From NCBI GenBank assembly GCA_012838345.1, contig DUPK01000078.1, positions 24,793 through 88,792 on the forward strand: DNA of 64,000 nucleotides, written 5' to 3'. Positions 32,371-41,925 of the stretch are shown piece by piece. Every line of letters begins with the position of its first letter. Within the stretch, counting starts at the first letter, position 1. This DNA comes from Clostridiales bacterium (lineage in GTDB: Bacteria > Bacillota > Clostridia > Oscillospirales > Oscillospiraceae). The translations under genes were made by a program, and so were the position numbers. A model generated the notes under the pieces. That model saw only the letters and a list, made by a program, of their open reading frames with translations. It had not been told where the DNA came from and ran no database searches.

Positions 32371-34710
32371 TTATGCACGTTTTTGCAGCAAAACTGTAAG
32401 TACCGTCATATCATCGTCCTGGCCGTACTTTTCTATGGCCTCCTCAAGCAGTTTGAGCGCAAGCTCCCTCGCGCAACCGCCATCATATCCGGCGGCGCTT
32501 TTTACCAGCCACTCGTCGTCGAGGGGATTTGCGACCCCGTCGCTTGCGATTATAGTATAGTCCCCTTCCTGTAAAACCAGCCTTATGCAATCAGCACTGC
32601 ACACCCCTTCAAGGCAGAGCCCCGCAGCCAGCGCCTCACCCGTGTAACGCCTCACATCACCGCCGCGTTTTAAATAGGACGGTGCGGCGCCATACTTATA
32701 AATTCTTGCCTCGCCGCTGAAAAGGTCTATGCTCAGCAAATCTACGGTCATGCAGAGCGTCCCGTCGCTGTTGCGAACGAGTATCACGGAATTAAGTATT
32801 TTAAGCGCGGTTTCCGGCTCTATCCCCGCGCGCAGGAAGCGCTCAAGGAGCTTGAGCGCGTTTATGCTCTCGCGGGATGCCCTCTCGCCCGTGCCGCAGC
32901 CGTCGGAGAGTATGACGTACAGTATTCCCTCGTCGGATTTAAAATAGGTTCCGCTATCCCCGCTGACAGTCTCCCCCTTTTTCCGGGCTGAGGCAATGCC
33001 CACAGAGGCTGCAAAGGGCTCGGCCTCCATCAGCACCATTCGCCCGTTAGCCCGTTTCTCGGCTATGTTTTCGCAAAGGCGCACCCCTATGGCGGCCGAG
33101 AGCTTGTTTAAACCCTCGGGGTCGTTTGCGATTTCGGGGAGCCTCGTGCTTCTTATTTCAACATGAAGCCTTCCTCGGCTGTCCCTGAAAACAGAGGTCT
33201 GCGCGTCGATATTTACGCTCTTTAAGTACTTTTGCAGCTTGTATTCAAGCGCTGGGCTGCCCCTCATCTCGGCGCTCAGCTCTCTTGCCACGCTTTTAAG
33301 CACGGTCGCCAGCTCCTCGTACTGGCTGAATAAAACAGACTGGTTGTCAATAATCCGGGCCTTGAGCTGCCTTTTATAAACAAGGGCCTTGAGCTCCTCG
33401 TTCGCGGCTTCGACAAACTGGTCAAGTTTAGGGCATCTTTGGGCAAAATAGGGCGGAAAGTCTTCCCTCATCAGCTGTCCGCGCTCCAGCATTTTGGGCG
33501 TTGCGTCGTTCATCGCGTTTGCGGTGTCGGTATAGTCCCTGTTCCAGCAGCGCATGGATGCCCTGCACTTCCTGCAGACTTTCTCCGCCGCCGCGTCGAA
33601 AACGACGCCGATGTCCCCATCCAGGGGGCCGTCTTCAAGGCTGTCTCTCATGCTCTCATAGACCTCACGGAAGGCAAGCGAGGCCTTCTCAAGCTTTGAC
33701 GCGGCATACGAGCGCACCCCGCTTGCGCTGCCGGAGCCGCCCCCTCCCGCAAATGCGGCGCCCCAGAAAGCCAGTCGCTTCGTGGGAATAAGCATAAACA
33801 CCACGGTTGCGATAAAGGTTTCGTACAGTGCGCCCAGATTTATGGGCAAATCCCAGCGCCACAGAACAGCCGCAGCGTTTGCCACAATATACGCCAGGAC
33901 GAAAAACAGCTTGCCCTGCTTGTGGAACACGCCCGAAATCAGCCCCGAAAAGGCATAGACCATACTGAAAAACGGCCTGCCCGACCCAATATCCATTGCA
34001 ATTCCCATGGCCGTTCCCGTCCCGGCGCCGGCAAAGACCCCGCCGCTGTAACCGGCCACAAGCACGATGAAAACCGCGGCCGTCCTGCCAAGGGATATTA
34101 CGTCAAACCGGATTCTCTGGGCGGTAATCAGGCAGCAGCCAATCAGGAGCAGCATGCTCACCGTGTGGCGCATCTCGCCGTCGCTTTTGTCCTTCCCTCC
34201 CCAGGGCGAAAGGGCAATTTTAAAGAAATACGCGGCGCCGCCAATGAGTATAGTTTCCGATATGTACATGGTTATGCTCAGAATCCTCCAGCCCTCGTAA
34301 GCGGTGTAGACAATTCCTATACACCCGGCTATAAACGCGGCTGCAAGCGGCATTGCCCATTCCATGGTGATGACCTTCGTACCGCGGAACGTGAAAGCAA
34401 CGGCGTAAACGAGGAGTGATATGGCTATATATTTCACGGCGTTTTCAAAGCTGTTAAATATCAGATAACCCGATATGACGCCGAGAAGGCAGGATATTCC
34501 CTCAACACCCGAGCCGGAAGAGGCGGTGATGGCGGCCCCGAAGGGCACATAACCTCCCAAAATCTTCGCTCCGGAGAGCAGCGCGCCAAGTATAAATCTC
34601 ACGATGCACTCTATGCTCTTTATGACAAAGGGGCGCTGAAAAGCAATCTCTCCCCGGCTTACTAAATCGCAACGGAGCCTGCCCACTTCCGCTTTAACCT
34701 GCTCAAGCAT
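32371..34710 (-). CDS. spoIIE: Stage II sporulation protein E (SpoIIE), membrane PP2C phosphatase
   Basis: 779 aa. N-terminal region with about ten membrane segments (to roughly 330), a linker with conserved cysteines (CRKCRASMRCWNRDYTD), then a PP2C domain from about 560: GDSGTYF, SDGCGTGERASRES, SIDLFSGEARIYKYGAAPSY, IIASDGVANPLDDEW, GQDDDMTVLTV, which supply the metal-binding aspartates. In spore formers SpoIIE dephosphorylates the anti-anti-sigma factor SpoIIAA to activate SigF in the forespore. Ribosome site GGGGGAG. Strong evidence for a sporulating organism. Confidence 0.95.
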   Translation of the reverse strand: MLEQVKAEVGRLRCDLVSRGEIAFQRPFVIKSIECIVRFILGALLSGAKILGGYVPFGAAITASSGSGVEGISCLLGVISGYLIFNSFENAVKYIAISLLVYAVAFTFRGTKVITMEWAMPLAAAFIAGCIGIVYTAYEGWRILSITMYISETILIGGAAYFFKIALSPWGGKDKSDGEMRHTVSMLLLIGCCLITAQRIRFDVISLGRTAAVFIVLVAGYSGGVFAGAGTGTAMGIAMDIGSGRPFFSMVYAFSGLISGVFHKQGKLFFVLAYIVANAAAVLWRWDLPINLGALYETFIATVVFMLIPTKRLAFWGAAFAGGGGSGSASGVRSYAASKLEKASLAFREVYESMRDSLEDGPLDGDIGVVFDAAAEKVCRKCRASMRCWNRDYTDTANAMNDATPKMLERGQLMREDFPPYFAQRCPKLDQFVEAANEELKALVYKRQLKARIIDNQSVLFSQYEELATVLKSVARELSAEMRGSPALEYKLQKYLKSVNIDAQTSVFRDSRGRLHVEIRSTRLPEIANDPEGLNKLSAAIGVRLCENIAEKRANGRMVLMEAEPFAASVGIASARKKGETVSGDSGTYFKSDEGILYVILSDGCGTGERASRESINALKLLERFLRAGIEPETALKILNSVILVRNSDGTLCMTVDLLSIDLFSGEARIYKYGAAPSYLKRGGDVRRYTGEALAAGLCLEGVCSADCIRLVLQEGDYTIIASDGVANPLDDEWLVKSAAGYDGGCARELALKLLEEAIEKYGQDDDMTVLTVLLQKRA

Positions 34711-34901
34711 AATTTTGTCTCCCCCATAAAGATGGCGGAATAAAAGCTCAGCCCGCCACGTATAGTAATAAAATTATATTTTGCTTGTCCTGAGAAAAAC
34801 GTCAGTTCGCGCTGTCCGAAAAGCATATTTTTTATATAATAGTTGCTAAACTTTGCTTTTTAAAATAGAATTATAACCATATAGAAAAAGGGGGTATATA
34901 G

Positions 34902-37145
34902 TTGGCAACGAAAACATTCAAGATCTCCGGCATGCACTGCGCCGCCTGCGCGGCCGGTTCGGAAAAGTCCATAAAACGTCTGCCCGGAATAATCTCGGCC
35001 AACGTGAATTTAGCCACAGAGACGGCCGTTGTGGAATATGACCCAGCTCTCGTGAAATTTGCGGAAATTAAAGCCGCGGTATCCATGCTCGGCTTCACCC
35101 CGGTGGAGCTTGAGGATAAAAAGGCGGTAGCCGAGGAGGTTTTGAGAAAGCAGGCTGAAGCAAGAGCCATACGAAGGCGCGTAATAATCTCCGTAATTTT
35201 AGCCGTTCCGCTTCTCTATATCGCAATGGGACATATGATGTGGAGCTCTCTTCCGCTCCCTGCCTTTATGTCCATGCACGACGGCCCCTTGGGTTATGCT
35301 CTGGTGCAGTTTGTGCTCACCGCCGTAATCCTCTACTGTGGCAGGCGCTTTTATATAGTGGGCTTCAGGTCGCTTATCAGAAGAATACCGAATATGGACA
35401 CCCTGGTCGCCATTGGCACGGGCAGCGCCTTTTTGTACAGCATTTACAACACGGTGCTCATAGCCCTCGGAAGTCACGAGGCTGTGCATCTTTTGTTCTA
35501 TGAGTCGGCGGCCATAGTCGTGACGCTTGTCATGCTCGGAAAATACCTTGAGGCCTTCAGTAAGGGCAAGACCTCGGAAGCCATCGAAAAGCTCACGGAG
35601 CTTGCGCCGGACAAGGCCACAATTGAGAAAAACGGAAAACAGCTTGAGATTTCAACCTCGGAGCTGACAGTCGGCGACATAGTGGTCGTCTTCCCCGGCG
35701 GACGCTTCCCCTGCGACGGAACCGTAATTGAGGGCATTTCCTCGGCCGACAACTCGATGCTCACCGGCGAGAGCCTGCCTGTGCCGGTTTCGGAGGGAAG
35801 CGGCGTCATCGGCGGGGCGATAAACGGCGAGGGGCTAATCAAGTTCCGCGCTGAAAAGGTCGGAAGCGAAACCGCGCTGTCCCAGATTGTGCGCATGGTC
35901 GAGGACGCGCAAGGCAAAAAGGCGCCCATAGCCCACCTTGCGGATGTGATTTCCGGCTACTTTGTGCCTGCCGTGCTTGTGATTGCGACGGTTTCGGCAG
36001 TAGTCTGGGCGCTTCTCGGCAAGGACGCCGCATTCGTCCTCAATATTTTTGTCTCGGTGCTCATAATAGCCTGCCCCTGCGCTCTGGGGCTTGCCACACC
36101 GACCGCCATCATGGTCGGTACCGGGCGCGGCGCCGAGTTCGGTATTCTTTTTAAGAGCGGAGAGGCGCTGCAGTCTGCACACGACCTTACGCATATCGTG
36201 CTCGACAAGACGGGCACCGTCACCGAGGGCAAGCCCGTCCTCACCGACATCGCGCTTGCGGGCACAATGGAGGAAAACAAGCTGCTCGCCCTCGCCGCCG
36301 CGGCGGAGTCCGGCTCAGAGCACCCGGTCGCCCGCGCCATAATCAGGGCGGCAGAGGAGCGCGCGCTCGAGCTTCCGCAGGCCTCCGACATTTCGGCTAT
36401 TCCCGGGCGGGGGATAGAGGCAAAGGTATCGGGCAAATCCGTATTAATCGGAAACGCCGCACTCATGCAGGAGCGCGGAGTGGACGCTTCAATGCTCAGG
36501 GAGGATGCCGAAAAGTTTTCATCAAGCGGCAAAATCCTTATGTACTGCGCAGTCGACGGCACGGCGGCGGGACTCTTCGCCGCCGCGGATACTATAAAGG
36601 AAGGCAGCGTCGAGGCCATCAAGAGTTTGCATAAACTAGGATTAAAAACTATTATGTTAACCGGTGACAACGCGAACGCCGCCAAGTCCATAGCCGATTC
36701 CGTGGGCATAGACGAGGTAGTGGCCGAAATTCTGCCGGGCGATAAGGCAAACGAGGTGGAAAAGCTCACAAAGAGCGGCATGAAGGTCGCAATGGTAGGA
36801 GACGGAATCAACGACGCGCCTGCTCTCGCCGCCGCAACGGTCGGCATAGCCATAGGCACGGGCACGGACGTGGCGATTGAGTCGGCGGACATTGTACTGA
36901 TGAGCGGGGACCTCTCGGGCGTATACGGGGCGGTAAAGCTCTCAAGAGCCGTCATTCGCAACATCAAGGAAAACCTGTTCTGGGCCTTTATCTACAACTG
37001 CATAGGTATCCCCTTTGCCGCGGGCGTGGTTTATGCCTTCGGCGGGCCCCTTCTGACACCAATGTTCGGGGGCGCCGCGATGGCGCTCTCCTCAGTCTGC
37101 GTGGTAGGAAACGCCCTGAGGCTTCGCGGCTTTAAGATAAAATAG
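34902..37145 (+). CDS. copA: Copper-type P1B ATPase (CopA family)
   Basis: 747 aa. One N-terminal HMA domain with GMHCAAC, eight membrane helices, TGESLPV in the actuator loop, CPC in IACPCALGLATP, phosphorylation motif DKTGTVTEG, SEHPVARAI, TGDN and GDGINDAPALAAA. The CPC with a C-terminal helix bearing Met-Phe-Gly-Gly and SS motifs fits Cu(I)/Ag(I) export. Start TTG 34902 after AAGGGGG. No copper-responsive repressor adjoins; the MocR gene 37 bp downstream is in the same direction. Confidence 0.94.
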   Translation: MATKTFKISGMHCAACAAGSEKSIKRLPGIISANVNLATETAVVEYDPALVKFAEIKAAVSMLGFTPVELEDKKAVAEEVLRKQAEARAIRRRVIISVILAVPLLYIAMGHMMWSSLPLPAFMSMHDGPLGYALVQFVLTAVILYCGRRFYIVGFRSLIRRIPNMDTLVAIGTGSAFLYSIYNTVLIALGSHEAVHLLFYESAAIVVTLVMLGKYLEAFSKGKTSEAIEKLTELAPDKATIEKNGKQLEISTSELTVGDIVVVFPGGRFPCDGTVIEGISSADNSMLTGESLPVPVSEGSGVIGGAINGEGLIKFRAEKVGSETALSQIVRMVEDAQGKKAPIAHLADVISGYFVPAVLVIATVSAVVWALLGKDAAFVLNIFVSVLIIACPCALGLATPTAIMVGTGRGAEFGILFKSGEALQSAHDLTHIVLDKTGTVTEGKPVLTDIALAGTMEENKLLALAAAAESGSEHPVARAIIRAAEERALELPQASDISAIPGRGIEAKVSGKSVLIGNAALMQERGVDASMLREDAEKFSSSGKILMYCAVDGTAAGLFAAADTIKEGSVEAIKSLHKLGLKTIMLTGDNANAAKSIADSVGIDEVVAEILPGDKANEVEKLTKSGMKVAMVGDGINDAPALAAATVGIAIGTGTDVAIESADIVLMSGDLSGVYGAVKLSRAVIRNIKENLFWAFIYNCIGIPFAAGVVYAFGGPLLTPMFGGAAMALSSVCVVGNALRLRGFKIK

Positions 37146-37182
37146 CCCTTATTCCCGTTTGCGATATGATGGAGGTTAATCT

Positions 37183-38568
37183 ATGAACAGTTTCACGATC
37201 GATTTGAAAAAGACCTCCGGCTCGCCCCTTTATGAGCAGCTCTACCGTTATATTTCCGGCGAGATAAGAAGCGGTAATCTTAAGAAAAACGAAAAGCTCC
37301 CGTCAAAAAAGGCGCTGGCCTCGCACCTTAACATCAGCCAAAACACCGTTGAGACGGCCTACTTTATGCTCATGCAGGAGGGCTACATCTATTCAAAGCC
37401 CAGGAGCGGATACTACGTCTGCGACATATCGGACCTGGTGCCGCTCCCGAAGGTGACAGTGCCTGCCGTGTCGGCGCGCCCCGAGGAGAAGTACCGCTAT
37501 GATTTTCGCACCAACGCGGTCGACATAAGCTCCTTCCCCTTCAAAACCTGGGCAAAGCTCAACCGCGAGGTCGTCTACCAGAGCCCCGAGCTGCTTTTTG
37601 CAGGAGACGTCCGCGGCGACCGCTGCTTAAGGGAGAGCCTTACTAAATACCTGCGCGAGTTTCGGGGTGTCAGGTGCAGCCCCGACCAGATTGTCATCGG
37701 CGCGGGCATAGAATACCTCCTGACTCTCGTCTGCGGGCTTGTCGGGCCTGGGATTTCGGTTGCGGTCGAAAACCCCGGCTACGGGAGGGCCGTATCCGTA
37801 ATCACGAACAGCGGAAGAGAGGTTAAGTACATCCCCCTCGATAGCGACGGCATGCGCCCGGACCTTCTGCGCGAGAGCGGGGCGGGCCTTGCCTATATAA
37901 CGCCCTCGCACCAGTTCCCAACCGGGATAATCATGCCCATAAGGAGGCGCGCGGAGCTTCTTAGCTGGGCGGCTGAGAGCGACGGGCGCTATATCATAGA
38001 GGACGATTACAACAGCGAGTTTAACTTTGCCGGCAAGCCCGTCCCCGCGGTGCAGGGGATTGAGGGCGGCGGGCGCGTCATTTACATGAGCACCTTTTCG
38101 CGCACGCTGGCTCCGTCCATCAGAATTGCGTATATGGTGCTGCCCGAGGAACTGATGAAGCGCTTTTTCGAGAAGTTCGGCCGCTACTCTTCCACGGTTT
38201 CGCGCTTTGAGCAGCACACGCTCTGTAGATTTATCGACGGCGGGCACTTAAGCCGCCACTTAAACCGCGTAAAGCACATATACAGAAGGCGCAGGGACAG
38301 GCTCGCTTCCACTCTGCTGAGCCTCCCCTGCTCCCCGAAGCTCAGAATCTCCGGCGAGAGCGCGGGACTGCACCTAATCGTAGAGGGGCCGGAGAGTTTA
38401 ATCAAAAAGGCGCTCGACAACGCTATGCGCGAGAACATAAGAGTGTTTCGCCTTTCGGACTACTACTTTGAAGGCAAAGGCAGGGAGGCCCTGATTTTGG
38501 GCTACGCCTCCATGCCGGAAGAAGATTTTAAGCCTGCCGTAGAACTTCTGTTCAGCAGCTGCAATTAA
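37183..38568 (+). CDS. MocR-type regulator (GntR HTH + aminotransferase fold) with the PLP lysine replaced
   Basis: 461 aa. The GntR winged helix occupies 1-75 (SPLYEQLYRYISGEIRSGNL, NISQNTVETAYFMLMQEGYI). A class I aminotransferase-like domain follows from about 105: VIGAGIEYLLTL, ENPGYGRA, ITPSHQFPTG, IEDDYNSEF. At the site where relatives have the Schiff-base lysine (SFSKTLxPxLR) this protein reads TFSRTLAPSIR; Arg307 is codon CGC at 38101-38103. It therefore cannot form the normal internal aldimine with PLP. It may still bind PLP, another ligand, or none. Downstream of copA by 37 bp, possibly co-transcribed. A terminator follows. Confidence 0.9.
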   Translation: MNSFTIDLKKTSGSPLYEQLYRYISGEIRSGNLKKNEKLPSKKALASHLNISQNTVETAYFMLMQEGYIYSKPRSGYYVCDISDLVPLPKVTVPAVSARPEEKYRYDFRTNAVDISSFPFKTWAKLNREVVYQSPELLFAGDVRGDRCLRESLTKYLREFRGVRCSPDQIVIGAGIEYLLTLVCGLVGPGISVAVENPGYGRAVSVITNSGREVKYIPLDSDGMRPDLLRESGAGLAYITPSHQFPTGIIMPIRRRAELLSWAAESDGRYIIEDDYNSEFNFAGKPVPAVQGIEGGGRVIYMSTFSRTLAPSIRIAYMVLPEELMKRFFEKFGRYSSTVSRFEQHTLCRFIDGGHLSRHLNRVKHIYRRRRDRLASTLLSLPCSPKLRISGESAGLHLIVEGPESLIKKALDNAMRENIRVFRLSDYYFEGKGREALILGYASMPEEDFKPAVELLFSSCN

Positions 38569-38636
38569 AAGAAAAGTCTGCGCCCAACCTAGCAGAGCTT
38601 GCCTAATACAAGACAATTTAAGACCTGAATGATTAT

Positions 38637-38664
38637 AGTCCCCGAGTTTTCGGGGACTTTTTTT
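38637..38664 (+). terminator. Terminator after the MocR-type gene
   Basis: AGTCCCCGA / TCGGGGACT hairpin followed by TTTTTTT. Confidence 0.9.
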
Positions 38665-38992
38665 CACCAAGGTTTGCTCCAAACTTAACAGCACTTGCCA
38701 ATAATTACTTCTTCAACATGCAAGCCGCAAATTCAGCGGACCTACCCGTACCTCCGTTGTCTTTCCAACATTTACTAGGTTGTAATTCATTTTCTATCTA
38801 CATTTTTGCTTTATAATTTTCCCGCCTACTGCCGCTTAGATACATATAATTATTTTCTTTGGCGCAGGCAAATAGAGCCTAGCGCCTTATTTTTACCTTT
38901 ATTTACGCCGCTTAAATGTGCACTCCCCGGCACCAAGCGGCACGGCTACATAAATCGCCACGCATGACAGACTGTACGGAGGTTTTATTTTT
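38665..38992. other. AT-rich upstream region of the SLH protein gene
   Basis: No gene. A -10-like TATAAT stands at 38812-38817 without a clear -35. If used, the mRNA leader would be about 170 nt. I looked for a c-di-GMP riboswitch and saw none of its conserved blocks. Confidence 0.35.
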
Positions 38993-41323
38993 ATGAAAAA
39001 GAAGGCTTTGTCATTATTTCTTATCGCTCTGCTCCTTTTTGGAATCCTGCCCGCTTCCTCCTCGGCTACCTTCAACGACATAAGCGACCCGAAAACCGCT
39101 CTGGCGGCAGCCGTCCTAGAGGGCATGGGCATAGTTCAGGGAGTCGCGGAGAATACATACGCGCCCAACCAGGGGCTGACACGCGCCGAGTTCTGCGCAA
39201 TCGCGGTGCGCGCCCTAGGCTTGGACGACGAGGTGAGCTTCCACTCATATAGGACCATATTCTCCGACGTGCTCCCCGGCTCCTGGTATACCGGTTATGT
39301 GAATCTGGCCTATACGAAGGGTATAATTAACGGCTTCGGGAACGGCAAATTCGGCCCCAATGACGGCGTAGACTACGGGCAGGCGGCGACAATGCTGCTG
39401 CGGATACTGGGCTACACGGCAAATGACATTGGATACTCCTGGCCCTCGGACTACGCTTACTTTGCAAACAACCTGGGGCTGCAAAGGGGCCTGTGGCTCA
39501 ACGCGGACACGCCCCTCACCCGCGGCCATGCGGCAATTATCCTGTATAACACGCTTGGCACCAAAACAAAGGGCGGCGCCTACTATTACTCGACCATCAA
39601 GGGCGTAGCCTACACGAGAGAGGCAATCGTTCTAAACAACAATGCGGAAAACGCGGGCAATACGGGGCTTCTGATGGTGTGCAACCTGGACGATGCCCCT
39701 TCCATCGAATACCACAATCAGAAGCTTCAAATCCCTGATATGCTTTTGGGCTACAGGGGAAGGCTCCTTTTCGACAGCACGGGCAAGGCTATAGGCTTTG
39801 TTCCTGCTGAAAGCAACTTCATGGACATAGAGGTCGCCGCGGCAGGCACCACCGGAATCACCTCCTCGACAGGTGCTACGCACAAAATTCCCGCAGGTGC
39901 GAAGGTTATCTACAACGGCAGCCTCTACAACTACGGTGGCGGCGGGTACCTTCAGGTGGAAAGCCAGATTGGCAGAAGCCTAAGGCTCTTCTACAATGAA
40001 AACGGCACTGTCACGGTGATTTACATTTCCTCTGGCTCTAGCTCCGGAGCGGCTTTTGCCGAAACCTACAACGCCGCAAGCGAGCTTGCCCGCAAGCTCG
40101 GCATAAGGACTTTAATCTATTCCATCTCGAAAAACGGGGCTGCCGCCACGGCAGACGATTTGGCTCGCTACGACGTCGCCTATTACGACGCTGCCACGCG
40201 CACTATGCGCGTATCGGATTACAGGATTACAGGCTATATCGAGGAGGCCTTTCCGAACGTAGGCTCGGCTAAGACCATTACAATCGCAGGCTGCAAACTG
40301 GATGTGCTTGACAGCGCCTTAAGCACGCTTAAAAACTTTTCGCTCGGCAGCTATGTCACGCTCCTTCTCACCGACGACTGCAAGGTGGCGGCGGCATACC
40401 CGGTCTCTGCAGTCTCCGCGGATATGATAGGCATACTCTCTCTGGACGGCAAATCGGTTAAGCTCTGCGACAGCGGGCTTGTTCTGACATCAAACACGAT
40501 TTCTGCTACCCACGGTCTGCGCGGGGGGCTTGTCAAGGTCAACACCAGCTCGAAATCGGAGCTTAGCTGCTATTCCTACAGCCTGAACTCCCCCGTCTAT
40601 CAGCTTGACATCGCAAACGGAAAGCTCGGCTCGTATAAGCTCGCCCCCGCCTGCTCCATATACGAGTGGACAGGCGACACGGCCGCCCGCGGCTATGTGC
40701 ACAGCCTCTCCGGAGTGCTCGGGGAGAGCTCCTCTAGCCTCAGTGAAATCATATGGACCGACACGCTTCCCTCATGGTATGTAAGCTATTACCGCCTCAA
40801 TTCGGCAGGGCAGGTGGATATTCTCCTTCTTAAGGACGTCACGGGCAACTGCTATGAGTACGGCAGGCTAAATATCTATACCGGACAAAGCGGCATAAAC
40901 CTCGGCACCCCCTCCATGCCCGCGTATAACGATGCGGCAACGGTGACAAACGGAGACTACCCAAACGGGAGCCCAAAATACCTCTGGACGAGATATGCCT
41001 CCGTGCCTTATAATGGTATAAGTCTCTCCCCACATGTAAGCGGATACTCCATCGTAGCTTCCGTTGCCGAACTTACTGCCGTGCCAAACGTCGGCGCTAA
41101 AGGCTTCTTCCGCTACGGCGACAGATGGTATGCCGCCGCGGGCGGCTACGAAATTCCCGTCAGCTCCAAGGTTCAGGTTTACATAAAAGCCACCGGAAAA
41201 TGGTACAGCGGCGATATAGGGATTGAAACCGCGCTTAGTTCGGGAATGCCGATTACCGTTTATTACGACCGCAGCCCGGCTACGGGCGCGCAAATCAGAG
41301 TCATTGTCGCCGAGGAGCTGTAA
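38993..41323 (+). CDS. Secreted SLH-domain surface protein
   Basis: 776 aa. Sec signal peptide (basic MKKK, hydrophobic core, cleavage near residue 25). Three SLH motifs follow at about 27-200: FNDISDPKTALAAAVLEGMG with LTRAEF, then FSDVLPGSWYTGYVNLAYTK with KGIINGFGNGKFGPN, and a third around PSDYAYFANNLGLQRG. SLH domains hold proteins non-covalently on pyruvylated secondary wall polymer. The remaining 570 residues are Ser/Thr/Gly/Tyr-rich with no domain recognised. Ribosome site ACGGAGG. Probably an S-layer-associated protein of unknown task. Confidence 0.9.
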   Translation: MKKKALSLFLIALLLFGILPASSSATFNDISDPKTALAAAVLEGMGIVQGVAENTYAPNQGLTRAEFCAIAVRALGLDDEVSFHSYRTIFSDVLPGSWYTGYVNLAYTKGIINGFGNGKFGPNDGVDYGQAATMLLRILGYTANDIGYSWPSDYAYFANNLGLQRGLWLNADTPLTRGHAAIILYNTLGTKTKGGAYYYSTIKGVAYTREAIVLNNNAENAGNTGLLMVCNLDDAPSIEYHNQKLQIPDMLLGYRGRLLFDSTGKAIGFVPAESNFMDIEVAAAGTTGITSSTGATHKIPAGAKVIYNGSLYNYGGGGYLQVESQIGRSLRLFYNENGTVTVIYISSGSSSGAAFAETYNAASELARKLGIRTLIYSISKNGAAATADDLARYDVAYYDAATRTMRVSDYRITGYIEEAFPNVGSAKTITIAGCKLDVLDSALSTLKNFSLGSYVTLLLTDDCKVAAAYPVSAVSADMIGILSLDGKSVKLCDSGLVLTSNTISATHGLRGGLVKVNTSSKSELSCYSYSLNSPVYQLDIANGKLGSYKLAPACSIYEWTGDTAARGYVHSLSGVLGESSSSLSEIIWTDTLPSWYVSYYRLNSAGQVDILLLKDVTGNCYEYGRLNIYTGQSGINLGTPSMPAYNDAATVTNGDYPNGSPKYLWTRYASVPYNGISLSPHVSGYSIVASVAELTAVPNVGAKGFFRYGDRWYAAAGGYEIPVSSKVQVYIKATGKWYSGDIGIETALSSGMPITVYYDRSPATGAQIRVIVAEEL

Positions 41324-41349
41324 TCACGGGCGCAAAAGGTTTGATTGGA

Positions 41350-41862
41350 TTGAAAAACATCGTGCTTATCGGAATGCCCGGCACGGGCAAGAGCACCGTA
41401 GGTATAATACTCGCAAAGCATATGGGCTATGACTTCATAGATACGGACCTATTAATAATCAGAGGGACGGGCAAAACCCTGCCCGAGATACTGGTTGATT
41501 CGGGCATAGAGGGCTTTCTGGAGATTGAAAACCTTGTCGGAGCAAGCATAGAATGCGAAAAATGCGTAATCGCCACAGGCGGGAGCATGGTGCTGTGCAA
41601 TGACGCGATGGAGAACTTGCGAAAGGAAAGCGTTATCGTCTGGCTCGACACCGAGCTTGCGGAACTTGAGCGAAGAATCGCTGCCTCATCAAGCCGTGGC
41701 ATTGCGGCAAAGCCGGGTGAGACGGTCGCCGATATTTACAAAGCCCGCAGGCCGTTCTACGAAAAGTACGCCGACATACACATTGAGTGCGCCGGCAATA
41801 CCGACAGCGTCGTGAGCCAGGTAATTAGAGCCCTTGCAAATTCGAAAGCTTCGGGACTTTAG
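41350..41862 (+). CDS. Shikimate-kinase-like protein (second copy, altered active site)
   Basis: 170 aa, P-loop kinase of shikimate kinase fold: GMPGTGKSTVG, FIDTDLLI, ATGGSM, RGIAAKPGETVADIYKARRP followed by FYEKYAD. Compared with the AroK part of the fusion at 529-1800, the shikimate-binding arginine in the FR motif is replaced (GFLEIE) and GGG has become GGS. It may act on another small alcohol or be a backup enzyme. Start TTG 41350 with AAAGGT 8 bp upstream; TTG 41341 is the alternative. Starts 26 bp after the SLH gene, same direction. Confidence 0.8.
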   Translation: MKNIVLIGMPGTGKSTVGIILAKHMGYDFIDTDLLIIRGTGKTLPEILVDSGIEGFLEIENLVGASIECEKCVIATGGSMVLCNDAMENLRKESVIVWLDTELAELERRIAASSSRGIAAKPGETVADIYKARRPFYEKYADIHIECAGNTDSVVSQVIRALANSKASGL

Positions 41863-41925
41863 CGGCAGAGGCATATACTGCCATCCGTCAGCGGATATAG
41901 AAATACATGTCAGGCAGGTGTGTTT

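Noticed and set aside
35957..36967. Minus-strand open frame of 336 codons
   Set aside because: Antisense to copA, Ser/Thr/Ala-rich shadow sequence; no independent evidence.
38880..38992. Possible c-di-GMP riboswitch before the SLH gene, given the EAL gene in the window
   Set aside because: The conserved core and the tetraloop-receptor sequences are not present.
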